Shown: positions 15,491 to 21,756 of the stretch, piece by piece
Numbering within the stretch: the first letter of the stretch is position 1
How the letters are laid out: the number at the start of each line of letters is the position of its first letter
Virus record (IMG/VR): IMGVR_UViG_3300034812_000060
Coordinates: 1 to 28,192 of that record
From: a virus
Length of the DNA: 28,192 nt
Direction: 5' to 3' (one strand)
Translations under genes and position numbers: made by a program
Notes under the pieces: generated by a model
Databases searched by the model: none
Told to the model about the DNA's origin: nothing
Seen by the model: the letters and a program-made list of their open reading frames with translations, nothing else

Positions 15491-15954
15491 ACGTTTATAT
15501 CATTTGCGATTAATACATTAAATGTACAAGCTACACCTGCTAGTTGATTTTCAAACCTTTCATAAAAAAACTCACAAGAAGCATCTCCATCTAGTTGATA
15601 TTCGTTTTGGTATAAAGTACCTTTGCTTAATAAGCCTACTAATTTGTTGGCTACTGCTAATTGTGTGTTGAGGATGTCTTGCTCATTATTGTTGCCTACG
15701 AATATGTCTGTTGTTTCGTCTTTGCTTACATCAACTATATCCATACACATAACACTAATGTTAAAGTTGAGGACTGCCTCTTGTATTGTTACAGAGTTTA
15801 CTATAATATGAGCTAAAGGAAATATCGTTTGTTTAGCTAGGTCTATTTCTGTTATATCGCCTGTTGTTACAGTATTGACATTTTCATCTGCTAACAGATT
15901 TGTCTTAATAGTATCTGTAATTTGGTAATAGCCTCTTACTCCTTGATTGCTCAT
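15481..15954 (-). CDS. Tail terminator protein (probable)
   Basis: The 157-aa alpha/beta protein contains FPLAHIIVNSVTIQEAVLNF, CMDIVDVSKDETTDIFVGNN and NEQDILNTQLAVANKL, with a C-terminal FENQLAGVACTFNVLI strand. This matches, in my recollection, the neck/tail-terminator proteins next to gp10-like genes in flavobacterial phages. It would cap the tail tube. Its ATG overlaps the TGA of the frameshifted tail chaperone (ATGA at 15954-15951), which itself supports that the frameshift frame is translated. Confidence 0.65.
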   Translation of the reverse strand: MSNQGVRGYYQITDTIKTNLLADENVNTVTTGDITEIDLAKQTIFPLAHIIVNSVTIQEAVLNFNISVMCMDIVDVSKDETTDIFVGNNNEQDILNTQLAVANKLVGLLSKGTLYQNEYQLDGDASCEFFYERFENQLAGVACTFNVLIANDINVCS

Positions 15955-16687
15955 CTGTTAAATTTGTTTTTTATACTTCTTGATTCTAAATCTGCCTTTT
16001 CTTTCATAAATGTCAAAGCATAAAGACAGGTGTGTATGTTTAGTTTAGTGATATCTTCAAATCGTCTAATATCCCCTTGACATAATCCCCAAAGCGACTG
16101 AAACCATCCATATTTTCTTCCGAAATTTGCTGTTGCACTATGTTGATTTCCTCCTCCTCCAAAGAGTTCAGCATAGCTTTCGATAAGTCCATCCCTAAAT
16201 TGTAAAAAAAAAGTATAGAACTTAATACAGCGTCCATAGGCATATCTTTCATTATATTGGTTTCTTCTCCTTTGTAATCTTCTATAAGATACCTGTCTTT
16301 GTCTTTTACTTTAATTGGTCTATATAGAACTGCCATAGCTTTATGTATATTTTCCATATCGCCTATAAAAGTGTCAAGGTCAATATACTCTCCAAAGGAC
16401 ATATCTTGTAAATTAGGTATAAAACCATAACTCTCTCCACCCATATCAAACTCCTTTACAAGTTGAGGTTTTTCTTCAAACATCTTTGTTAGTACTGTAG
16501 TTATATCTCTAATGCTTTTAGCTTTCATAGCTAATATTGTGTCTCCTCTTAAACCACAAAAAATCTCTATCATTTTCATAGCTAAAAAGTTCTCATCTTC
16601 ATTTAGAGATTGTATCTTTAAATACTTTTGATATTGTCCTAGAGTAATTTCACTTAATGTGTCTGGGATATAAACTTCTAATTTCAT
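15951..16687 (-). CDS. Tail assembly chaperone, -1 frameshift fusion product (245 aa)
   Basis: This is the G-T analogue: the first about 160 residues come from the 16040-16687 frame, then a -1 slip in the T9 run at 16212-16204 leads into a second frame of about 85 residues ending at TGA 15953-15951. The second frame encodes a sensible tail: GLIESYAELFGGGGNQHS, FGRKYGWFQSLWGLCQGDI, RRFEDITKLNIHTCLYAL and a Lys-rich helix. It has no ATG until its last 19 codons and is open from just after a TAG about 34 codons upstream of the T9 run. The stop overlaps the next gene's ATG. Long and short forms at a fixed ratio are typical of siphovirus tail chaperones, which wrap the tape measure. The reading frame is seen; frameshifting itself is inferred. 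Confidence 0.75.
16040..16687 (-). CDS. Tail assembly chaperone, short (unshifted) product (215 aa)
   Basis: This is the G analogue. The 215-aa helical, acidic protein begins MKLEVYIPDTLSEITLGQYQ, a pattern I associate with tail chaperone-like proteins downstream of the terminase in Bacteroidetes phages. The last 55 residues, after the T9 run, are a Glu/Gln-rich helix ending DDLKISLN. The first about 160 residues are shared with the frameshifted form. It is the first gene of the tail unit: the CGTTATA element precedes its ATG. Position away from the tape measure (four large genes later) is unusual, since the chaperone pair normally lies directly before it. Confidence 0.7.
   Translation of the reverse strand: MKLEVYIPDTLSEITLGQYQKYLKIQSLNEDENFLAMKMIEIFCGLRGDTILAMKAKSIRDITTVLTKMFEEKPQLVKEFDMGGESYGFIPNLQDMSFGEYIDLDTFIGDMENIHKAMAVLYRPIKVKDKDRYLIEDYKGEETNIMKDMPMDAVLSSILFFYNLGMDLSKAMLNSLEEEEINIVQQQISEENMDGFSRFGDYVKGILDDLKISLN
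16204..16212 (-). other. Slippery T9 run for -1 frameshifting
   Basis: On the minus strand, zero-frame codons read CTT TTT TTT TAC. The heptamer T TTT TTT is in the correct phase for simultaneous -1 slippage of two tRNAs. It is the only in-phase X XXY YYZ-type site I find in the overlap. No convincing downstream stem-loop was seen. Transcriptional slippage on nine T residues would give the same product. Confidence 0.7.
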
Positions 16688-16692
16688 ATTAG

Positions 16693-16700
16693 TATAACGC
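16693..16700 (-). promoter_or_regulatory. Late promoter element (CGTTATA), tail unit
   Basis: The minus strand reads GCGTTATA, CTAAT, then ATG of the tail chaperone gene, in the short gap after terL. It keeps the same 5-nt spacing as the other copies, with G in place of A at the first position. Confidence 0.6.
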
Positions 16701-16721
16701 AGAAATAAAAAGTTTTAGAAA

Positions 16722-17891
16722 CTAACTTATTGTGTACTTACCTCTATTAGGGTTTGCTAATTGCATCATTAAAGCGTATCGAGCTGCATCAATACAATCA
16801 GGGTGTGTACCTGTAGGTTTTTGTAGATTATTACCCTCTTTGTCTTTATCCCATACATAACCCTGTAATTCTCTTATTAGGTTTTTAGAATTGCTTGTTA
16901 TGTATATTTCGTTTTGGTTGATTAAGTTGATACCATAGACTATTGAATCTCTACCCTTTGTTACAGGAAATACTTTGTGTCCGTAGTTTCTTAATTCTTG
17001 TATTGATTTAGGTTCTGCACTATCTGCGTATATGTGTTCTAGTATGTCGTTTTGTTTTATGAAGTAGCTTAAATCTCTGTTTAACATTCCTTTACGATAT
17101 AATACCTCATCAAAGATATAAGCATCATTCCATTTATAAAGTCTTATGATAGTTGAGGGGTCTACTGAATAACCAAAGTCAAGACCTGCACATAATAATC
17201 TAGCTTCATTAGGTATTTGGTCTATAGGTTTCCAATCAGGAATACATACACCCTCTAAACTACCAATTTGTCCAAGTCCGTACACTTTCCACCAATTCGC
17301 CCAATAGGTTGAGGTCTTTGCCTTTGTCTTTGCTTTCTCTATTTCTTTTACTATTGTTTGTGGTAGGCTGTTATTGTCTTTGTAGGTTAGTGTTATAAAG
17401 TCCGTATCTTGCTGACCTATTAATTCTTTATCTACCCAAAATAAGTTAGCAGGGTTGAAGTCAAGCCATATATTGCCTGATGTTCTAACTGCTAATTGTT
17501 GGTAGGAATCAAAGCCTACATTGTTGCACTCGTTTATAAATAAGTCTGTTCTTCTTGCACCTCTTAATTTGTCTGGTTGGTCTGTACTAAAGAACTCTAT
17601 ATAACTACCATTACTGAATTCGTATTTTAAGGTACTTTTGTTAAACTTTCTATCATCATACCTATTCAGACCTTTAAGTATATTAAGAAAGTCCTTTAAA
17701 GCGCCTCTACGCAAGTGTGGTATTGATTCTGCTACTATGCTAATTTCCTTTCCTTTGTGTCTTATTGCATAGTCGATAAGGATTGCTATAATGCCGATTG
17801 TTTTACCTGCTGAAGAACCTCCTCTAATTATACGAACTCTTTTGTCTAGTTCTCGTAGTTTGTTAAGTGCTAAAGTTTTGGTAAGCTGCAT
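16722..17891 (-). CDS. terL: Terminase large subunit
   Basis: This is the 389-aa DNA-packaging motor. The ATPase domain has Walker A GGSSAGKT at 24-31 and Walker B DLFINE at 116-121 with the catalytic Glu. The nuclease domain shows the expected acidic residues: LDFGYSVDPS (Asp 238), IYADSAEP (Asp 290) and HPDCIDAARYALM (Asp 365/368). It belongs to the PBSX-type terminase family and is slightly short for it. It cuts concatemers and drives DNA into the prohead through the portal. The ATG overlaps the terS stop (TAATG). The missing arginine-rich N-terminal extension seen in some families is normal for this group. Confidence 0.95.
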   Translation of the reverse strand: MQLTKTLALNKLRELDKRVRIIRGGSSAGKTIGIIAILIDYAIRHKGKEISIVAESIPHLRRGALKDFLNILKGLNRYDDRKFNKSTLKYEFSNGSYIEFFSTDQPDKLRGARRTDLFINECNNVGFDSYQQLAVRTSGNIWLDFNPANLFWVDKELIGQQDTDFITLTYKDNNSLPQTIVKEIEKAKTKAKTSTYWANWWKVYGLGQIGSLEGVCIPDWKPIDQIPNEARLLCAGLDFGYSVDPSTIIRLYKWNDAYIFDEVLYRKGMLNRDLSYFIKQNDILEHIYADSAEPKSIQELRNYGHKVFPVTKGRDSIVYGINLINQNEIYITSNSKNLIRELQGYVWDKDKEGNNLQKPTGTHPDCIDAARYALMMQLANPNRGKYTIS

Positions 17892-18139
17892 TAATCAATA
17901 AATAAAGGTACATCTTCGTTTATGTGTATGTCCTTTGTTTCTTTTGGTTTACCTGCTACATAATTGTAGTATAGTTGTACATATTTAAAGTCGCCCTTTT
18001 CTAAACCCTTTTTAAGAGCTTCAAATGCTAATGGCTCAAGTGGTGTAAGTTTCTCTATTAGTTTAACTTCTTCTGTCTTTGGTTTTCTACCTGCAAAGCC
18101 TTTAGTTGAATGTCCTCCGTTATTCTTTCTACCGTCCAT
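17891..18139 (-). CDS. terS: Terminase small subunit (short type)
   Basis: The 82-aa basic protein has a Gly-rich start (NNGGHSTKGFAGRKPKTEEV) and a helical C-terminal half containing a YNYVAGKPKET segment. This is the short version of the small terminase-like protein I know from flavobacterial phages, encoded directly before terL with a one-base stop/start overlap. It would recognise the packaging site and regulate TerL. At 82 residues it lacks a clear full helix-turn-helix plus oligomerisation domain, so the call leans on position and the GRKPK/GKPK motifs. Confidence 0.65.
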   Translation of the reverse strand: MDGRKNNGGHSTKGFAGRKPKTEEVKLIEKLTPLEPLAFEALKKGLEKGDFKYVQLYYNYVAGKPKETKDIHINEDVPLFID

Positions 18140-18142
18140 AAA

Positions 18143-18174
18143 AGATTAATTTAAATTAATTAATTAATTATTTA
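18143..18174. repeat. AATT palindromic tract before terS
   Basis: Nearly all of this stretch is made of TTAA/AATT units, forming overlapping perfect palindromes. It lies between a CGTTATA element and the terS ATG. It could be an easily melted leader, a protein-binding site or part of a packaging signal; nothing distinguishes these by eye. Confidence 0.4.
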
Positions 18175-18182
18175 TATAACGC
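18175..18182 (-). promoter_or_regulatory. Late promoter element (CGTTATA), terminase unit
   Basis: The minus strand reads GCGTTATATAAAT. Unlike the other four copies it lies 35 nt before the ATG (terS at 18139), separated by the AATT tract. It begins within the stop codon of the Mom-like gene. A TTGACA sequence lies 19 nt upstream of TTATAT, resembling a -35 box. It would start the terminase unit. Confidence 0.45.
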
Positions 18183-18889
18183 TAATCTTCTTCTTTTTTG
18201 TCAAGATGTTTGTAGTGTTTTGGGTAAGGTTGTTCTTTTAGTAAACATTTTTTCTTTTGCCTTTTGTCTAAAAATTTAATATATCTAAATTGTCTTAATT
18301 TTACTTGCTCTAAAGAATCTTTATCTTGTACTTGTATTCCTGCCTTATCTCTACTTGCAGTAACCTGTATATTGTGATAAAAATTATCACCATCAGTATA
18401 AAAGATAGATAAATGCTCTCCATAGTAGTTAAACGAACAAGCCTGATATACTATCCCAAAGCCACCACATCTTTCATCAGCAAAACTTTGTACCCATTTA
18501 ATTTTTGGGTATTTCTTTTTTATGTATTTTATTGAATAGCTTATTGCTCTACTTTCAGGGTGTTCTCCTACATTATCAGCAATCCACATTCTATTTAATT
18601 CAATAGCATCTCCTTTTTTTGCTCCATTCACAATATTTTTTATTGAATGGTTATTTAACAAATGCCCATATTGTAAAACACCAATTAAATTTTTAGCATT
18701 GAATATACCTAAATGAATATAACTATTGTTAAAGTATTTTTTGCTATAATGATTTTCAACAATCATTTTGTTTGCTATTTTTCTATCAACTTCTTTTACA
18801 TAAAAATCTTTAGTTCCAAAACCTTTACATTCACTTTCACCCCAAAGGCTGTTTTGTGTTGAGTATATGTAAGATTTACTTCCTTTCAT
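18182..18889 (-). CDS. Mom-like DNA modification enzyme
   Basis: The 235-aa protein counts from the ATG at 18889; a TTG at 18898 would add three residues. It has the Mom/GNAT-like core: ENHYSKKYFNNSYIHLGIF (45-63), an LQYGHLL strand, IELNRMWIADNVGEHPESRA (96-115) and QSFADERCGGFGIVYQAC (134-151), followed by NYYGEH. Phage Mu Mom converts adenine to an N6-modified base that protects DNA from host restriction. By family membership this enzyme should modify phage adenines before packaging; position just before terS fits. The basic C-terminal 40 residues may bind DNA. The exact modification cannot be read from sequence. Confidence 0.8.
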   Translation of the reverse strand: MKGSKSYIYSTQNSLWGESECKGFGTKDFYVKEVDRKIANKMIVENHYSKKYFNNSYIHLGIFNAKNLIGVLQYGHLLNNHSIKNIVNGAKKGDAIELNRMWIADNVGEHPESRAISYSIKYIKKKYPKIKWVQSFADERCGGFGIVYQACSFNYYGEHLSIFYTDGDNFYHNIQVTASRDKAGIQVQDKDSLEQVKLRQFRYIKFLDKRQKKKCLLKEQPYPKHYKHLDKKEED

Positions 18890-18995
18890 TTTTGTCAAGC
18901 TGTTTTTTAATTACCTCAACACTCATATAGATTTGGCTTACTATATTCTCTAATCTTTTTATTCTTTGTATTGTAGTGTATTTCTTTTGTTTCAT
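18876..18995 (-). CDS. Small basic coiled-coil protein, 39 aa
   Basis: Read directly on the minus strand: ATG 18995-18993 overlaps the TGA of the 108-aa gene (ATGA), and TAA 18878-18876 lies inside the start of the Mom-like gene. The protein is a single amphipathic helix rich in Lys (MKQKKYTTIQRIKRLENIVS). The double overlap supports translation; it may couple the Mom-like gene to upstream translation, as Mu's com does for mom, but no zinc finger is present. Confidence 0.55.
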   Translation of the reverse strand: MKQKKYTTIQRIKRLENIVSQIYMSVEVIKKQLDKNERK

Positions 18996-19318
18996 TCTGT
19001 ACCTGATATTATGTGGTCTGTTGGATGGTACTTATCTCCCTCTATTTCTTTTTGTAAGTGTGCTAATGCTCTCCAAGCTATTTTTGCTGAGTGTCTTACT
19101 CCGTCAATATCGTGCATACCATTTTCCATTAGGTGTCGCATAAGTGCATCTAAATCGTCTTTGCTCTTTTCTCTATCCCAATGTATCTCCTCGTCAGGAT
19201 GATGTTGTTTGCTTCCTATGTAGCTTACTCTTGCTACTTCGCATAGTGCATCAGGAAAGTATTTTATTAGTCCACTATACAAGGGTATCTGTTTTCTCTT
19301 TTCTTTGTTCTTTTCCAT
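18992..19318 (-). CDS. dATP/dGTP diphosphohydrolase-type protein (DUF5664)
   Basis: The 108-aa protein matches the family N-terminal domain pattern throughout: IPLYSGLIKYFPDALCEVAR (11-30), HWDREKSKDDLDALMRHL (46-63, the acidic/His metal-binding part), then HSAKIAWRALAHLQKE (76-91). Members are MazG-like all-alpha nucleotide pyrophosphohydrolases thought to hydrolyse dATP/dGTP or recycle modified nucleotides. It lies one small gene before the Mom-like enzyme, so a link to DNA modification or purine dNTP pools is possible. The start overlaps the DnaA-like gene by 44 nt. Confidence 0.75.
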   Translation of the reverse strand: MEKNKEKRKQIPLYSGLIKYFPDALCEVARVSYIGSKQHHPDEEIHWDREKSKDDLDALMRHLMENGMHDIDGVRHSAKIAWRALAHLQKEIEGDKYHPTDHIISGTE

Positions 19319-19709
19319 CTTTTAATTTGTCTACTATTTTTAGTAATCTTTTTAAATCTTTTTCTTTAGTGTGGTCTACTATGTGATTTATTAATGCTTT
19401 TCTTAGTTTTGATTTGTTTCTTACTCTTAGAAGAACTATATTAAAATAATTGTCTAGCTTTGTGTTATATCTTCTGTGTGTCTCAAAAGATTTCAAACTA
19501 TGTAGAGCTGTTGCGTGGTCATAATTCTTTCCTTTAGATTCATAGAAATCTCTAATCTCTGTAAACCTCATATTACAATGATGTCTTAAAATAAATGTAA
19601 GTAAAGACCTCATCTCTATATATTCTCTTTTTCTTGTGTTCTTAAATACATCTATCCCAGATATATCTATAATATGTTTTGATATTTTATTTGCTTCTTT
19701 CATATTCAT
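19275..19709 (-). CDS. Stand-alone DnaA domain IV-like protein
   Basis: The 144-aa protein's residues about 28-80 match the DNA-binding domain of DnaA: EMRSLLTFILRHHCNMRFTEI followed by the signature-like DHATALHSLKSFE (64-76). The AAA+ ATPase part of DnaA is absent. The rest is a basic helical C-terminus rich in Lys/Arg. It may bind DnaA boxes to steer host initiation to the phage origin, or block host initiation. A perfect DnaA box (TTATCCACA) is present at 21538-21546. The ATG overlaps the 185-aa gene by 23 nt; a second ATG two codons on is equally possible. Confidence 0.7.
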   Translation of the reverse strand: MNMKEANKISKHIIDISGIDVFKNTRKREYIEMRSLLTFILRHHCNMRFTEIRDFYESKGKNYDHATALHSLKSFETHRRYNTKLDNYFNIVLLRVRNKSKLRKALINHIVDHTKEKDLKRLLKIVDKLKDGKEQRKEKTDTLV

Positions 19710-20244
19710 CGTGTTCTTTTAAATATTCTAAAGTATTTTTTTCACATACTAAATTCATTTCATTTATATCATAATGCTTAAGAGCTTTTGCGCTTGGTAA
19801 AAAATCTATAAAATCTTCTTGAGCGTGTAAAATGTTATCTATAACGCCATCTATGTGAAGGGTATCACATCTATTATATTCTTTTAATAATTCTTTTACA
19901 AAACTTAAATTATAACAACCATCAGCCCATAAATCTCTAATAGTGTTTTTGTAACAATTATCTAATTCTTTAGGATGTGCATCAAAATAATTACATTCTC
20001 CTATAAAATCGTAATAATGTAAAAAGTTAAATGCAAAATCTTCTTTAGTGTACACTCCCCAAAAACCTGTTTCTCGTGTAAATAAATCAAATGATTCTAA
20101 TAGATTCATATCATTAAGTTTTATAAATTCATTTATTACATTTTCCCTAAAAAGGTTTATACCTCTTTCTATTCCTGTTTTATTTTTCCATAAATGAGGA
20201 GATGATTTTACTTTTTCAAAATAATATTGTCTTAATGTTCCCAT
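19687..20244 (-). CDS. Hypothetical protein, 185 aa
   Basis: The 185-aa soluble, acidic, helical protein is rich in aromatic residues (FLHYYDFIGECNYFDAHP at about 85-102; four Cys overall). There is no recognisable catalytic motif, signal peptide or membrane helix. It lies between the RecE-like nuclease and the DnaA-like gene in the early block, with a 2-nt gap upstream and a 23-nt overlap downstream. A replication or host-takeover role follows only from position. Confidence 0.75.
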   Translation of the reverse strand: MGTLRQYYFEKVKSSPHLWKNKTGIERGINLFRENVINEFIKLNDMNLLESFDLFTRETGFWGVYTKEDFAFNFLHYYDFIGECNYFDAHPKELDNCYKNTIRDLWADGCYNLSFVKELLKEYNRCDTLHIDGVIDNILHAQEDFIDFLPSAKALKHYDINEMNLVCEKNTLEYLKEHDEYERSK

Positions 20245-20246
20245 AA

Positions 20247-21011
20247 TTATAAAGTGCCTTTTATGCAGTAACTATCTATGTCTGCTCCGTTAATAAAAAA
20301 TGTTTCAAATGTCTGTATTGCTCTCGTAACTTTCTCTTTTCCTGAATTGTAAAACTCCTCACTACAATCATAGATGCCAATGTCTAAACTTCCTTTGTCT
20401 ATGGCTATAAACTTAAATTCTTCGTAAGGTTTGTTAAACAATTCACAATATAAATACACTTGCACATCATATCCATACTTATAACTTTGATACTTAAAAC
20501 CTTTAATATCACTACAAGTTTTTAAATCTACAATTCCTTTTCCTAATACATCTGCCTTACCTCTAAAAGGGTAACCGTGTATCATTTTTATTGCAGGTAC
20601 TTCAAACTCACAATTTGTTATTAGTTGTAATGCGTGTTCGTTTCTTAGAAAGGCATCAGCTAATCTTTCAGCATCTCTTTTTTGTTTTATAGTAAACACC
20701 TTTCCGTGTTCTTCTTTAGCTAACTTATAAGCCTTAGAGTTTTTAGATTGTACATCTACATATATTTGTTTTTCAAATACATCTGGCTCTAAGATTGCCG
20801 TATGAAATAACCATCCTGCATCTAAAGCACTTGATTCTTGTGAGCCGTATTGTGTAACGTATTTGTATTTCTTGGGACTGTCTAAGAGTAGTTTGATAGA
20901 TGAGGAGCTTAATGCAGCTTTGCCTAGATACCCATAATAGAACTCATCATCTTTCATAAGTTCTAGTATCTCATCCTCTCTAAAGGTTTCTCCGTTTAAT
21001 AATTGTATCAT
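20247..21011 (-). CDS. PD-(D/E)XK exonuclease, RecE/exoVIII-like
   Basis: The 254-aa protein has the RecB-type nuclease core: an early SSSSIKLLLDSPKKYKY segment, GWLFHTAILEPDVFEK (66-81), Glu 136 in CEFEVPAI, the metal-binding Asp 154 in FRGKADVLG, and D-L-K at 162-164 (IVDLKTC). It ends this core with the family's QxxxY motif at 184-188 (QVYLY). Exonucleases of this type (putative exodeoxyribonuclease VIII, PF12684) resect double-stranded DNA for recombination with an annealing protein. No RecT/Beta gene is seen, so an OB-fold protein or a host protein may serve as partner. Confidence 0.85.
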   Translation of the reverse strand: MIQLLNGETFREDEILELMKDDEFYYGYLGKAALSSSSIKLLLDSPKKYKYVTQYGSQESSALDAGWLFHTAILEPDVFEKQIYVDVQSKNSKAYKLAKEEHGKVFTIKQKRDAERLADAFLRNEHALQLITNCEFEVPAIKMIHGYPFRGKADVLGKGIVDLKTCSDIKGFKYQSYKYGYDVQVYLYCELFNKPYEEFKFIAIDKGSLDIGIYDCSEEFYNSGKEKVTRAIQTFETFFINGADIDSYCIKGTL

Positions 21012-21013
21012 AA

Positions 21014-21262
21014 TTATTCTTTAGTTTCTTTATTGGTGCTTAAATATACTCTTGAGTGTTTTGGTACTCTATCGTATCTTGCTCTTTGAGCTTCTTGTCC
21101 TTGTATTGCTCTTGTTCTTGCTTTGTCAATGTTACCACTATGTATTAGCTGATTTTCTAAATCAATTATTTTATATCGGTGCTTAACAAGTAATCTCATA
21201 GCTTTATGAATTTTATTTACTTCTTCTCTATAGCTGTCAAATATTTCGTTATAAATTGGCAT
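21014..21262 (-). CDS. Hypothetical protein, 82 aa
   Basis: The 82-aa helical, basic protein has an N-terminal coiled-coil-like half (EEVNKIHKAMRLLVKHRYKI) and an Arg-rich middle (KARTRAIQGQEAQRARYD). It overlaps the upstream coiled-coil gene by 14 nt and ends 2 nt before the nuclease ATG. Nucleic-acid binding is conceivable from charge. No family is recognised. Confidence 0.65.
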   Translation of the reverse strand: MPIYNEIFDSYREEVNKIHKAMRLLVKHRYKIIDLENQLIHSGNIDKARTRAIQGQEAQRARYDRVPKHSRVYLSTNKETKE

Positions 21263-21578
21263 ATTGTTTTATTTTAAGTTTAAGTTCTTCGTTTTGTTTC
21301 TCTGCTTTTCTTGCTCTTTCTATTGCTCTGTTTTTAGCAACTCTGTATTCTCCAAGAGCTTTTTTATGTAGACGTATGTTGTTTGAGTATTCTTGAAAGT
21401 AATAAATAACCCTCACAATAGATTCAGACATCTTCTCTAAATTCTTTGTTTTTCTTTTATCTATTCTACTTTTAATTATAGAAGAAAGAAAATTGAGGTC
21501 AGACCAAATCTCTAGGTCTTTAAGATTATTTATTTTTTTATCCACAGTAATTCTTAGTCCAACATTCAAAGGTTTCAT
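21249..21578 (-). CDS. Coiled-coil protein, about 109 aa
   Basis: The basic, almost wholly helical protein has two coiled-coil stretches, one at about 50-70 and a Lys/Glu-rich one at the C-terminus (ERARKAEKQNEELKLKI). The ATG at 21578 is chosen as start; an in-frame TTG at 21608 would add ten residues, but it lies deeper inside the 49-aa frame. The gene overlaps the 49-aa frame by 41 nt, so one of the two may have a different true boundary. No family is recognised. Confidence 0.6.
   Translation of the reverse strand: MKPLNVGLRITVDKKINNLKDLEIWSDLNFLSSIIKSRIDKRKTKNLEKMSESIVRVIYYFQEYSNNIRLHKKALGEYRVAKNRAIERARKAEKQNEELKLKIKQYANL
21538..21546 (+). promoter_or_regulatory. Perfect DnaA box TTATCCACA
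   Basis: The plus strand reads the exact DnaA box consensus. It lies within coding sequence, about 170 nt from the AT-rich gap at 21688-21756. One further looser match (TTTTTCACA) is at 19738-19746. A single perfect box may be chance (expected about 0.2 per window this size), but the phage encodes a DnaA-type binding domain. Confidence 0.4.
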
Positions 21579-21687
21579 TCCATACCATTGGCTTCCAATT
21601 AGGGTCAATCTCTGACCTCCATTTAAAAGTGCCTGTTACAACTAAATCATCTAGGATTTCTAATCTATCTATTAATACTTTTTTCAT
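21538..21687 (-). CDS. Small hypothetical protein, 49 aa
   Basis: Read directly on the minus strand: ATG 21687-21685 with a typical A/T leader, stop TAA 21540-21538. The product is acidic with three Trp (start MKKVLIDRLEILDDLVVTGT) and two Cys near the end. A Bacteroidetes-type promoter lies 22 nt upstream, which supports this as the first gene of a short unit. It overlaps the next gene by 41 nt. No family is recognised. Confidence 0.5.
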   Translation of the reverse strand: MKKVLIDRLEILDDLVVTGTFKWRSEIDPNWKPMVWNETFECWTKNYCG

Positions 21688-21708
21688 AATTATTAGTTTT
21701 ATTTACTG

Positions 21709-21739
21709 CTAATATACAAAAAAATATTATATAAACAAA
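21709..21739 (-). promoter_or_regulatory. Bacteroidetes-type promoter in early block
   Basis: The minus strand shows TTTG (21739-21736), a 19-nt A/T spacer and TATATTAG (21716-21709), one mismatch from the TAnnTTTG -7 box. The predicted start is near 21702, giving a leader of about 15 nt before the 49-aa gene. It lies in the only gap within the early block (21688-21756). Confidence 0.5.
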
Positions 21740-21756
21740 TGTTAATTAGTTTTTTT

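Noticed and set aside
16204-16212. T9 run as a mere sequencing error
   Set aside because: Kept as an alternative but not preferred: both frames give sensible protein ends, the slippery heptamer is in the right phase, and tail chaperones are known to use exactly this mechanism.
18992-19318. Possible 2-aminoadenine (Z) genome system, because of a purine dNTP hydrolase
   Set aside because: No PurZ, DatZ-type HD hydrolase or DpoZ polymerase is present. The protein fits DUF5664 and the neighbouring Mom-like gene explains a modification context better.
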